Below are positions 57,682 to 64,000 of a DNA stretch of 64,000 bases, in pieces. Source of the DNA: Nocardia stercoris (GTDB lineage: Bacteria; Actinomycetota; Actinomycetes; Mycobacteriales; Mycobacteriaceae); the NCBI RefSeq assembly GCF_003696265.1, contig NZ_RFFH01000022.1, positions 35,957 to 99,956 on the forward strand. The letters are read 5' to 3'. The translations under genes and the position numbers were made by a program. The notes below the pieces were generated by a model. The model made no database searches, had not been told where the DNA came from, and saw only the letters and a list, made by a program, of their open reading frames with translations. The stretch's first letter is position 1; every line of letters begins with the position of its first letter.

Positions 57682-58340
57682 TCCGAGTGTTGCTCGTCGA
57701 CGACCAACCGCTCATCCGCAGCGGATTCCGTGCGCTGCTCGACATCGAGGACGATATCGAGGTGGTCGCCGAAGCCGGGGACGGCGCGGCCGGCGTGGCA
57801 GCGGCCCGCGAACACCTGCCCGACGTGGCGCTGGTCGACATCCGGATGCCGGTACTCGACGGCATCGAGACGACCCGGCGGATCGCCGCCGATCCGGAGC
57901 TCTCCGGCGTACACGTAGTCGTCCTGACCAATTACGGCATGGACAAGTACGTCTACGACGCACTGCGCGTCGGCGCCGCCGGCTTCCTCGTCAAGGATGT
58001 CCACCCGGAGGACTTCCTGCACGCGGTCCGGGTCGCCGCCCGCGGCGACGCGTTGCTTGCGCCGTCGATCACGCGCCGGCTGATCGACCGGTACGTCACC
58101 GAACCATCCGACCCCGGCCCGGTCTCCGGCCTCGACGAACTGACCAATCGGGAACGCGAAGCCGTCGCCCTGGCGGCCCGCGGCCTGACCAACGACGAGA
58201 TCGCCACCCGCATGGTCGTCAGCCCGTCGACCGCGAAAACCCATATCAATCGCGCGATGACCAAGCTCCACGCCCGCGATCGCGCCCAATTGGTCATCCG
58301 CGCTTACGAATCCGGACTAGTCACCCCACGCAACCGATGA
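57678..58340 (+). CDS. NarL-type response regulator
   Basis: 220 residues. Receiver: VDDQPLIRSG, phospho-Asp in VALVDIRMPVLDGIE, Lys in LVKDVHPEDF. LuxR-type HTH from about 150: LTNREREAVALAARGLTNDEI and TAKTHINRAMTKL. It is coupled to the kinase gene by a 4-base overlap. The palindrome at 56485-56528 is the nearest candidate site. Confidence 0.9.
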   Translation: MIRVLLVDDQPLIRSGFRALLDIEDDIEVVAEAGDGAAGVAAAREHLPDVALVDIRMPVLDGIETTRRIAADPELSGVHVVVLTNYGMDKYVYDALRVGAAGFLVKDVHPEDFLHAVRVAARGDALLAPSITRRLIDRYVTEPSDPGPVSGLDELTNREREAVALAARGLTNDEIATRMVVSPSTAKTHINRAMTKLHARDRAQLVIRAYESGLVTPRNR

Positions 58341-58528
58341 ACCGTGGGGCATTCGTGGCCGAAGGCAGGCAACTGCTCCGGCGACGGGGAGCTGATGCGG
58401 AATGGATCGATTCCTACAAGGCGTGCGGTCTGTTCGGTCGTCCAGGTTGCGGGTAGGGGACGAGGGCAACGGCTGTCACCTACGACCCGCGCTGTGCTAG
58501 CTTCCAGCCGAACGGGGGAGGGTAGTTC

Positions 58529-60208
58529 ATGAATGTCGTTGGGCCCAGGGAAGATCGGGCGGCCGGGGTGTTGCTGTGGGCGGGAGGGATCGTTCGTACA
58601 GCTGCTGTCGTTGCGGTGCCACTCGCAATTCTGGCCGTGACGCTGTGGGTACTGCGAGTTCGCGGGTCGTTCGATCCCGGTTTGGTCGAGCGGGGATGGC
58701 GTTTGTCGGTGTCGACTGGGGCGTTCAACGCCGCGTTTCTCGTCGCGCTAGGGGCTGCGGCATCGACGCTCAGTGGGTCGGTGGCTCTTGTGCCGGCGGT
58801 GAATTCGGTACGTGTGTGGGGGAAGTGGATCCTCGGAGCGGTTACCGCGATGTTTGTGGTTGGTCCGGTCAGCGGTCTGTTGGTCGAGGCAATAGTCGAC
58901 CACGAGCCGGCAACGTACGGCTCTGTAATGACGCTGATCCCATTGGTGTGGTTGTGGGCGGCGAGCCTGTGGAAGGGAATTCGATGGTCCCGAGTGGCGG
59001 CCGCCCTCAGCGGTCTGGTGGCGGCCGTCGTGGTCGTGGCGGTCGTGGTAGTCACGATTTCGTGGCTACCGGGCTGGTGGGGCGTGCTTGTCGCGATGGC
59101 GGGTCTGGTCCTGCTGGGCGTTCTCGCCCGAGCGATCGCCGGACCTGGCAGGTCCGCGGCGACGGGTGATGCGCCGGTCCGTGGAACGATTGCGTCCACA
59201 CTTCTAGCAGCCGTAGTCGTCGTATCAGCGGCTGGTGCGGTGACGGGCTGGGCGCACGGCACAGTGGCTGTCACGTCCCAGTCGGTTCCGCGTGGTGTAC
59301 TGCTGTCGTCCGTGCATCCCGGAGACTCGGCATCCGATTGGACCGATTTCGTGGGTGTCGGTCCGGCAGGTACCGGCATACGTGTCGAGGTGCCGCGCAA
59401 TTCGGATGGGATGGCACAGCCGACAGCTGTGTTCTGCCGAAACTCCGATTGCGCCGATCTCGCCCTCGCCGCGGCGAGCGAGACGGACTATGCGGCAATC
59501 GGTGTGTCGCCGGAGGACGGCTTCGCGGTGGCGCTGGTCGACAGTTACGGCGGCGGGCCGCAGGTCATCGACACATCGGTATGTCGCGCGAGCGGATGCA
59601 CTGCGACATCCCACGTCCCGGTCAGGTCCGTGGGGAGACTGGTACCGAGCATTGTCGGGCGCGGCGGGGACGGTCTTGTGGTTGCCTATGCCGACGCGCA
59701 TCAGCTGCATGTGATCTCGGTCGACCATCAAGGCGCGGAACCCGTGACGACATCGACCGGCGACGTGCCGCAGTCCGACCCATCCGTCACCTCGATCGAC
59801 GTGCTGCCCGACGGTCGACCGGTGCTGGCCGTCGTGGACGGCGACGATTACTCGACCTGGTTGGCGATCTGCCGGGACCCGCAGTGCCACAACGTCGACA
59901 ATCGGAAGATCATGGACGGCAGGCGGCTGTTGGGCCCCGGTGCGGTGGTCATGGCCGGTTCCGATGGCCGGCCACTAGTTGCCGGGCTCGACCGGGACGG
60001 GAACGTCACCGTTTACTCGTGTGACGACACCGAGTGCGGCACGGTCACGCCCCGGATCATCGCCGGATACGACCCGACGGCCAGTTCACTGACTGGAACT
60101 CTGGACGCCGGCGGACGGCCGGTGATCTCCACGTGGACGCGCCACTATTCCGACAACCTGAGCCTCGTCGGATCGACGCGCTGTGACCGGCGACGATGTG
60201 GAGCTTGA
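58529..60208 (+). CDS. Membrane-anchored protein with a Cys-pair beta-propeller-like domain
   Basis: 559 residues. The first 245 residues have six or so membrane helices. From about 265 to the end the exported part consists of repeats of 48-54 residues with beta-strand pattern, each closed by a C-x4-C pair: 303/308, 352/357, 448/453, 498/503 and 552/557 (CRNSDC, CRASGC, CRDPQC, CDDTEC, CDRRRC). The gap of 96 between the second and third pair equals two repeats, so one repeat lacks its cysteines. That suggests a six-bladed propeller with a disulfide hairpin per blade. No known family comes to mind. Codon usage is slightly less GC-biased than neighbours. Confidence 0.75.
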   Translation: MNVVGPREDRAAGVLLWAGGIVRTAAVVAVPLAILAVTLWVLRVRGSFDPGLVERGWRLSVSTGAFNAAFLVALGAAASTLSGSVALVPAVNSVRVWGKWILGAVTAMFVVGPVSGLLVEAIVDHEPATYGSVMTLIPLVWLWAASLWKGIRWSRVAAALSGLVAAVVVVAVVVVTISWLPGWWGVLVAMAGLVLLGVLARAIAGPGRSAATGDAPVRGTIASTLLAAVVVVSAAGAVTGWAHGTVAVTSQSVPRGVLLSSVHPGDSASDWTDFVGVGPAGTGIRVEVPRNSDGMAQPTAVFCRNSDCADLALAAASETDYAAIGVSPEDGFAVALVDSYGGGPQVIDTSVCRASGCTATSHVPVRSVGRLVPSIVGRGGDGLVVAYADAHQLHVISVDHQGAEPVTTSTGDVPQSDPSVTSIDVLPDGRPVLAVVDGDDYSTWLAICRDPQCHNVDNRKIMDGRRLLGPGAVVMAGSDGRPLVAGLDRDGNVTVYSCDDTECGTVTPRIIAGYDPTASSLTGTLDAGGRPVISTWTRHYSDNLSLVGSTRCDRRRCGA

Positions 60209-60334
60209 CGCCTGCTCTTCGTGAACGTTTACCGAATGGGTCTCGAACCATGGCGCTCAGACCGCACTCTGCTGCCTTCTCCACGTTCAGGATGGTGCGC
60301 CCGGCATCGAGGCCAAGGGTGAAAGGGGAATATG

Positions 60335-60406
60335 TGGTCCTAGCTGGGTTCGAACCAGCGACCCCTCGCGTGTGAGGCGAGTGCTCTCCCGCTGAGCTAT
60401 AGGACC
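60335..60406 (-). tRNA. tRNA-Val(CAC)
   Basis: Read on the minus strand the acceptor arm GGTCCTA (60400-60406) pairs with TAGGACC (60336-60342), with A at 60335 as discriminator. The anticodon stem CTCGC/GCGAG encloses CTCACAC, anticodon CAC, and the T arm GCTGG/CCAGC has TTCGAAC. CCA is not encoded. Confidence 0.93.
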
Positions 60407-60850
60407 GGGAGTAGTTGTCCGGGGGAGTTGAGGTACTCGCTCCGAACGAGATGAAACATTAACACGAGGGGCTGGTGTGATACCAAATCGCCCCTCGGCC
60501 TGGGGGTTTACCGCGGGTGGGTGGTGAACGTGCGGACGGGGGATCGGTTGACGGTCAACGGATGTCGGTCGAGTGGTTGCGGGTGGGCGGCGTACGGGCG
60601 TTGTGTGAAGTGCAACACATCGGTCCGTGTGGCCCGAGTTACCTGTGGTGCGTTCGGGTTCGTCGGATGCATCCGCGCGGGTCCGGCGGAAGGCGGTTCG
60701 GAGCGGGGCGGAGGGCGTCGGCCGACGTCCGAATTACACGCTCGAGATTCGCATTCACCCCCTGTTACCAGGCGATTTGTGATCGTGACAGATCGTCGTC
60801 TAATGTTCTTCTCGTCGCCGAGACAGCCGCAAGGCCCCCGGGGACAGAAT
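60407..60850. other. Gene-free stretch between divergent tRNA genes
   Basis: No gene is supported. It should contain the tRNA-Val(CAC) promoter on the minus strand and the promoter of the Gly-Cys-Val array near 60777-60806. Frames running into the tRNA array are chance. Confidence 0.55.
60777..60806 (+). promoter_or_regulatory. Candidate promoter of the tRNA-Gly-Cys-Val array
   Basis: TTGTGA (60777-60782) and TAATGT (60801-60806) have an 18-base spacer and lie 45 bases before tRNA-Gly. The match is moderate. Confidence 0.45.
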
Positions 60851-60923
60851 GCGGATGTAGCGCAGCTGGTAGCGCATCACCTTGCCAAGGTGAGGGTCGC
60901 GGGTTCGAATCCCGTCATCCGCT
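60851..60923 (+). tRNA. tRNA-Gly(GCC)
   Basis: The acceptor arm GCGGATG pairs with CATCCGC. The anticodon stem TCACC/GGTGA encloses TTGCCAA, anticodon GCC. T arm GCGGG/CCCGT-type with TTCGAAT. CCA is not encoded. First gene of a Gly-Cys-Val array, an order common in mycolate actinobacteria. Confidence 0.93.
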
Positions 60924-60945
60924 CGAAGGCCAACCCGGCCTGGTT

Positions 60946-61016
60946 GGCGGTGTGGCCGAGTGGTGAGGCAACGGCCTGCAAAGCCGTGCACACGGGTTCG
61001 ATTCCCGTCGCCGCCT
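60946..61016 (+). tRNA. tRNA-Cys(GCA)
   Basis: The acceptor arm GGCGGTG pairs with CGCCGCC (one G-T pair). The anticodon stem ACGGC/GCCGT encloses CTGCAAA, anticodon GCA. T arm ACGGG/CCCGT with TTCGATT. Confidence 0.93.
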
Positions 61017-61055
61017 CGAAAGAGGCAACAAGCTTCGAAAGAGGCACATAGACCC

Positions 61056-61127
61056 GCGCGATTAGCTCAGCGGGAGAGCGCTTCCCTGACACGGAAGAGG
61101 TCACTGGTTCAATCCCAGTATCGCGCA
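61056..61127 (+). tRNA. tRNA-Val(GAC)
   Basis: The acceptor arm GCGCGAT pairs with ATCGCGC. The anticodon stem CTTCC/GGAAG encloses CTGACAC, anticodon GAC. T arm ACTGG/CCAGT with TTCAATC. Last tRNA of the array, followed by a terminator and then the integrase gene, whose 3' end points at it; its 3' end is a candidate attachment site. Confidence 0.93.
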
Positions 61128-61136
61128 CCGAAGAGG

Positions 61137-61176
61137 AGCAGGTCAGAGCCGGTTTTATCCGGATGGCCTGCTTTTT
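61137..61176 (+). terminator. Terminator after the tRNA array
   Basis: AGCAGG (61137-61142) and CCTGCT (61167-61172) with the inner CCGG/CCGG form an interrupted stem, followed by a run of T (61172-61176). Confidence 0.7.
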
Positions 61177-61229
61177 CGTTTGTCCGGAAACCGCTTAATG
61201 GTCCACCAGTGGGTCAAGCGTATCTGCTA

Positions 61230-62636
61230 TCAATCCTGAGAATGTGTGAACAGGGTCGCTCCGGCGGCTCTCAGCTCGTCGTTCTGGGTCTGGTTGTAGA
61301 TCCGCAGCGACACGGCCGGATCGTGTCCGTGCCACGCGGCGACGGTGGTCGCCGGGATGCCGCGGGCGAGCATGGCCGACACCGAGGTATTGCGCAGCCC
61401 CTTCAACGGGATGCGGCGCAAGCCTGCATGCTCGCGTAGCCGCTGGAACTCGTCGCTGTACCAGGCCGGGCGCAGCGGTCTCCCGTCCTCGTGGACGGCG
61501 ATCAGCCGGTCCTCCGACCAGGCGATGCCGAGCCGCGCGGCTTCGGCTTTCTGGCGCTCCTTCAACACCCGAAGCGCTTCAGCGACATCGTCGGGCAGTG
61601 GAAGATCGCGGCGGCTGCGCCGGGATTTCGGCAGGTTCTCCTCGACGATCTTCCCGATCGCTACCCGGCCGCGCCGGATGCGCAGGCGTGAACCGTTGAA
61701 GCGGGTCCAGCGCGCCGCGAGAACCTCGCTGCGCCGCATGCCGTAGCAGGACAGCAGCCAGCACGCGTACAGGCGGTGAGTACGTGCCTGCTCCCTGAAT
61801 GCCGCAACCTCTTCTGCAGTCCAGGATTTCGAGCCTCCGGGCTCGTCGTCGTCCTCGTCCTCGTCGTCGTCGATCGGGTCCTGGGGCCTGTCCACCAGGT
61901 CGATCACGTTGCGCGGCAACATGCCCTGGTCGACATAGGACTGCACGACCATGCCGAACGTCGTCAAGGTCGTGCGGACCGTGACGGGCTTGACGCCCTC
62001 TGGTGCGCGGACTGCGGAGCGGTCGGTGGCTGGCGCGTAAATGCCCCGCTGCGGGCGGGCGATTCGGTCGGTCCGGACCAGCATCGACAGGCAGTTGTAG
62101 ACGTCGTCGTCGGGGAATGCGGCTTTGACCTCGGCGACCGCGATGCCGGCCGCGGGTGATCGGTCGATGAACGCTGCCACCCGGGACAGCAGGCTGTCGG
62201 GTCGGTAGTGCCGGGGGTCGACTCGACCTTGCGTGAGCATCCAATCGACGAGGTCGTCGCCGTCGGCCTTGGTGACCTCGGTCAGCAATTTCCCTCCGAG
62301 GCGGCGGCGGACAGGCTTCAGGTTGTTGCGGTAGCCCTCGAGCTTGACCAGGCGGATCCCGCGCCGGCCCTTCAGCCATTCCTCGCAGGCGTCGTCAACA
62401 GTGGTATCCAGCACCGGTACGTAGCAGCCGTCGGCGACTTCCGTTGTGATCCGACGGAATTCGCGACGAGCCTCGGTCAGGGTGGAGTAGGTGAATCGTG
62501 GCCGGTCGCGGCGGCCGTCGGCGGTGGTGCCGACGTCGACGCGGAAGGTGTAGGTGACGGTGCCGTCCTTGGCGGTGCGTTTGTCGATCGGCTCGGTGCG
62601 GCGTTTGGATTTCGCAGCGGCGCGGCGGGCAGGCAT
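61230..62636 (-). CDS. Tyrosine-family phage/element integrase
   Basis: 468 residues, ATG at 62636 with AAGGAG upstream. The N-terminal part holds an arm-type DNA-binding region (TYTFRVDVGTTADGRRDRPR) and a long core-binding domain with an unusual insert (about 130-230) that resembles a winged-helix segment. An acidic run DDDEDEDDDE precedes the catalytic domain. Catalytic residues: Arg in CYGMRRSEVLAARW, Arg in LKGLRNTSVSAML (the usual His before it is Leu), His in WHGHDPAVS and the nucleophile Tyr in LRIYNQT. The 3' end faces tRNA-Val(GAC), as in SLP1/pSAM2-like elements. Confidence 0.9.
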   Translation of the reverse strand: MPARRAAAKSKRRTEPIDKRTAKDGTVTYTFRVDVGTTADGRRDRPRFTYSTLTEARREFRRITTEVADGCYVPVLDTTVDDACEEWLKGRRGIRLVKLEGYRNNLKPVRRRLGGKLLTEVTKADGDDLVDWMLTQGRVDPRHYRPDSLLSRVAAFIDRSPAAGIAVAEVKAAFPDDDVYNCLSMLVRTDRIARPQRGIYAPATDRSAVRAPEGVKPVTVRTTLTTFGMVVQSYVDQGMLPRNVIDLVDRPQDPIDDDEDEDDDEPGGSKSWTAEEVAAFREQARTHRLYACWLLSCYGMRRSEVLAARWTRFNGSRLRIRRGRVAIGKIVEENLPKSRRSRRDLPLPDDVAEALRVLKERQKAEAARLGIAWSEDRLIAVHEDGRPLRPAWYSDEFQRLREHAGLRRIPLKGLRNTSVSAMLARGIPATTVAAWHGHDPAVSLRIYNQTQNDELRAAGATLFTHSQD

Positions 62637-62963
62637 GGCGGGGTGAACTCCTTAGGTGGGTAGCGATCCGCTGCAGCGGACTGAGGCTGGGGTCGATGAG
62701 TGGCTCGGGAGCAACTCGGCGAACTGGGTCCTCGTGGTGTGCCGGTCAGCGTGGGCTGCCGGGCAGGGAATGTGAATGGGCTTGCCATTGAGGCGAAGAC
62801 GACCCAGCAGTCGGTCCTTGGCTGAAACGCACTCCGATCACGACCTGGGCGTCGGCGCACCGCACCCCATGGGGCGAGGCGTATCCACTGGCCGTGCGGA
62901 TGCGGGTTCCGTGGCAGGAGCGACCAGGCCAACCTGGGGTCGCGGAGCGTATACGTGCCCGGG
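62637..62963. other. Gene-free stretch between integrase and excisionase-like genes
   Basis: No reliable gene in 327 bases. It contains the integrase ribosome site and probably its promoter. The only open frame runs into the integrase start and is Pro/Arg-rich, typical of GC-driven frames. Confidence 0.5.
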
Positions 62964-63221
62964 TTACTGGGCCTCGATGTCCGGGTCGGTCTCCACCTGC
63001 AGTATTCGGCGTATCGACTTGGAGGGGATTCGCACTCGGTTTCCGACTCGAATCGCCGGTAGCTCGCCGGATTTCACGGCGGCATACAGGGTGGATCGCC
63101 CGATCCCGAGGAGCCTGGCGGCGTCGGGGATCGAGATCGTCGGCTCGTTCAACAGCCGTCGCAACGCGTCAGCGACGTCGGAGTGAGTGCTGTCACGGTG
63201 GGGGCGAGGGTGTGCGGTCAT
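62964..63221 (-). CDS. Excisionase-like helix-turn-helix protein
   Basis: 85 residues. It contains one winged HTH of the excisionase/MerR-like type: ISIPDAARLLGIGRSTLYAAV, cited as SIPDAARLLGIGRSTLYAAV, then KSGELPAIRVGNRVRIPS and a final helix. The order integrase, then this gene, on the same strand is usual. It would bend DNA at the attachment site for excision or control integrase expression. Confidence 0.82.
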   Translation of the reverse strand: MTAHPRPHRDSTHSDVADALRRLLNEPTISIPDAARLLGIGRSTLYAAVKSGELPAIRVGNRVRIPSKSIRRILQVETDPDIEAQ

Positions 63222-63501
63222 GCACGCTCCTGACAGGTAGACAACCGGCCAGTCCCTCGCAACCGTCAGGATACTCCAATCTCAGGAGTGTGATCTTGCG
63301 CCCAGCGTCCTGAAGTGCGTGTGTGCCAACGGGTACCAGGGTCGGTCTCGGCATTGTGGGTCAGGGTGTGTTCGCATACCTGCTCACCGCCCGCGTGCTG
63401 GGCGCGCATTGCGTCCGCGCTGGCCCGCGGCCGGGGTGCGTTTTGGCGTGGATTACTGTGCTGGTCAATTCACTTCGGTAATCGATGAGATGGGGGATCC
63501 G

Positions 63502-63837
63502 ATGGCGCGCAAGGTGACTGTCCAGATGATCGACGATTTCGACGGCGCGTCTGTTGCCGAGGAGACGGTGCGGTTCGGGCTGGACGGCGTGGACTACGAG
63601 ATCGATCTGTCGGTCCTGAACGCCGGCAAACTGCGTGAAGTGTTCGAGCTGTGGACCGGGCACGGGCGTAAGACTTCTCGTGGCCTGAAGGCCAAGCGCT
63701 CCGGTGCCCGGCCGCTGGCGGACAGGGAGCAGACCGCGGCCATCCGGAGGTGGGCGCGGGCGAACGGCCACGACGTGTCGAGTCGTGGCCGGATTCACTC
63801 GGCGGTGGTCGAGGCGTACGAGAAGGCGACGGCGTAG
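63502..63837 (+). CDS. lsr2: Lsr2-family nucleoid protein paralogue
   Basis: 111 residues from ATG at 63502. The N-terminal oligomerisation domain ARKVTVQMIDDFDGASVAEE with VRFGLDGVDYEIDLS is typical of Lsr2. The linker is short and basic. The C-terminal DNA-binding domain has REQTAAIRRWARANGHDVSSRGRI in two pieces (AAIRRWARANGHDV and SSRGRI); the RGR AT-hook-like motif of Lsr2 is SSRGRI here. Lsr2 binds AT-rich DNA and silences foreign genes. A copy next to an integrase suggests the element brings its own silencer; a core copy is expected elsewhere in the genome. Confidence 0.88.
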   Translation: MARKVTVQMIDDFDGASVAEETVRFGLDGVDYEIDLSVLNAGKLREVFELWTGHGRKTSRGLKAKRSGARPLADREQTAAIRRWARANGHDVSSRGRIHSAVVEAYEKATA

Positions 63838-63875
63838 GCAGTCGGCCTGATCGGGCGAGAAGTCGGCCCCAAGTG

Positions 63876-63910
63876 TGGGGGTCAGGGGTTCGAGTCCCCT
63901 TAGCTCCACC
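63876..63910 (+). other. Alanine-type tRNA 3' fragment, probable attachment-site remnant
   Basis: GGGGGTCAGGGG followed by TTCGAGTCCCCT and TAGCTCCACC gives a perfect T arm (AGGGG/CCCCT, loop TTCGAGT) and the 3' acceptor strand of a tRNA, most like tRNA-Ala, but no 5' half (a GGGGCTA/GGAGCTA acceptor strand) exists in the 150 bases before it. This is typical of an attachment site duplicated by integration into a tRNA gene. Confidence 0.7.
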
Positions 63911-63919
63911 CATTGATGC

Positions 63920-63958
63920 AGGTCAGGCCCGGTATACTGCCGGGCCTGACCTGTTTTT
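63920..63958 (+). terminator. Strong intrinsic terminator after the tRNA fragment
   Basis: AGGTCAGGCCCGG (63920-63932) and CCGGGCCTGACCT (63940-63952) form a perfect 13-bp stem with a 7-base loop, followed by GTTTTTAT. Probably the original terminator of the disrupted tRNA gene. Confidence 0.85.
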
Positions 63959-64000
63959 ATTCAGCCAACCCCGCGTTTACCCCACGGTTTGGATTCAATT

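Larger units (their letters stand above)
61230..63910. mobile_element. End of an integrated element (integrase, excisionase-like, Lsr2 paralogue, tRNA fragment)
   Basis: A tyrosine integrase and a small excisionase-like HTH lie on the minus strand beside tRNA-Val(GAC), followed by a divergent Lsr2 paralogue and, at 63876-63910, a tRNA 3' fragment. This is the usual look of actinobacterial integrative elements. The fragment is not a copy of the tRNA-Val 3' end, so the two ends of one element are not both in view; the borders are uncertain. Confidence 0.5.

Noticed and set aside
60517..61051. Two overlapping plus-strand frames over the tRNA array.
   Set aside because: They read through tRNA-Gly and tRNA-Cys and have no ribosome site or domain.
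63560..63910. tmRNA (ssrA) 3' end.
   Set aside because: The 3' acceptor TAGCTCCACC is compatible, but there is no tmRNA 5' end or tag reading frame, and the Lsr2 gene fills the space. A tRNA-Ala-type fragment fits better.
1..64000. CRISPR array or insertion sequence.
   Set aside because: No regularly spaced direct repeats and no transposase frame were found; the only mobile signs are the integrase region and the 13E12 remnant.

Overview
The window looks like chromosome from a Nocardia-type, mycolate-containing actinobacterium. It is very GC-rich, with many GTG starts and 4-base start/stop overlaps. It carries a nocobactin/mycobactin-type siderophore locus with IdeR-like iron boxes, a KstR-like site before a thiolase operon, an Mtb12-like exported protein, an Lsr2 paralogue and a Gly-Cys-Val tRNA array. 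This assignment rests on gene content only.

Layout. 1-894: tail of an unknown gene and a Phd/VapC-type toxin-antitoxin pair. 958-25025: a nocobactin-like siderophore cluster. A long minus-strand operon starts at iron boxes near 18.8 kb: lysine N6-hydroxylase, formyltransferase, thioesterase, KS, AT-KR-ACP PKS, NRPS C-A-PCP-E, NRPS C-A-PCP-C-PCP. An ArCP-Cy-A-PCP NRPS and a salicyl-AMP ligase diverge from another iron box at 23.37 kb. Neither a salicylate synthase nor an MbtH protein is seen here. A secreted Mtb12-like protein shares the first iron-box region.

25178-33459: the most interesting part, a tight six-gene minus-strand operon that I do not recognise as a described system. It encodes a 2-deoxy-scyllo-inosose synthase-like enzyme, an LLM-class flavin oxidoreductase, a DegT-type sugar aminotransferase, an Eis-like N-acetyltransferase, a stand-alone NRPS condensation domain and a GT1 glycosyltransferase, with a divergent MmyB-like regulator. 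It reads as a pathway that makes a glycosylated, amide-linked aminocyclitol, perhaps conjugated to a carrier-bound acyl group.

33431-60208: mixed chromosomal genes. These include an alpha/beta-hydrolase fold protein lacking its catalytic Ser and His, a sedolisin, an apolipoprotein N-acyltransferase, two NarL-type two-component systems, a Tat-exported GH76 mannanase, a GTPase-dead EF-G G domain divergent from a DUF35/thiolase pair, a TetR/DoxX pair with duplicated CAAT-N6-ATTG operators, MerR-controlled genes, a MerR to beta-clamp fusion, a K+/H+ antiporter with two KhtT-like regulators, a broken 13E12/DUF222 gene with a perfect SOS box facing an ARMT1-like phosphatase, and a membrane protein with a predicted beta-propeller carrying five C-x4-C pairs.

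60335-64000: tRNA-Val(CAC) on the minus strand, tRNA-Gly(GCC)-Cys(GCA)-Val(GAC) on the plus strand, then one end of an integrated element (tyrosine integrase, excisionase-like HTH, Lsr2 paralogue), ending at an alanine-type tRNA 3' fragment and a strong terminator. Long plus-strand open frames opposite the NRPS genes are GC-driven shadows and are omitted.
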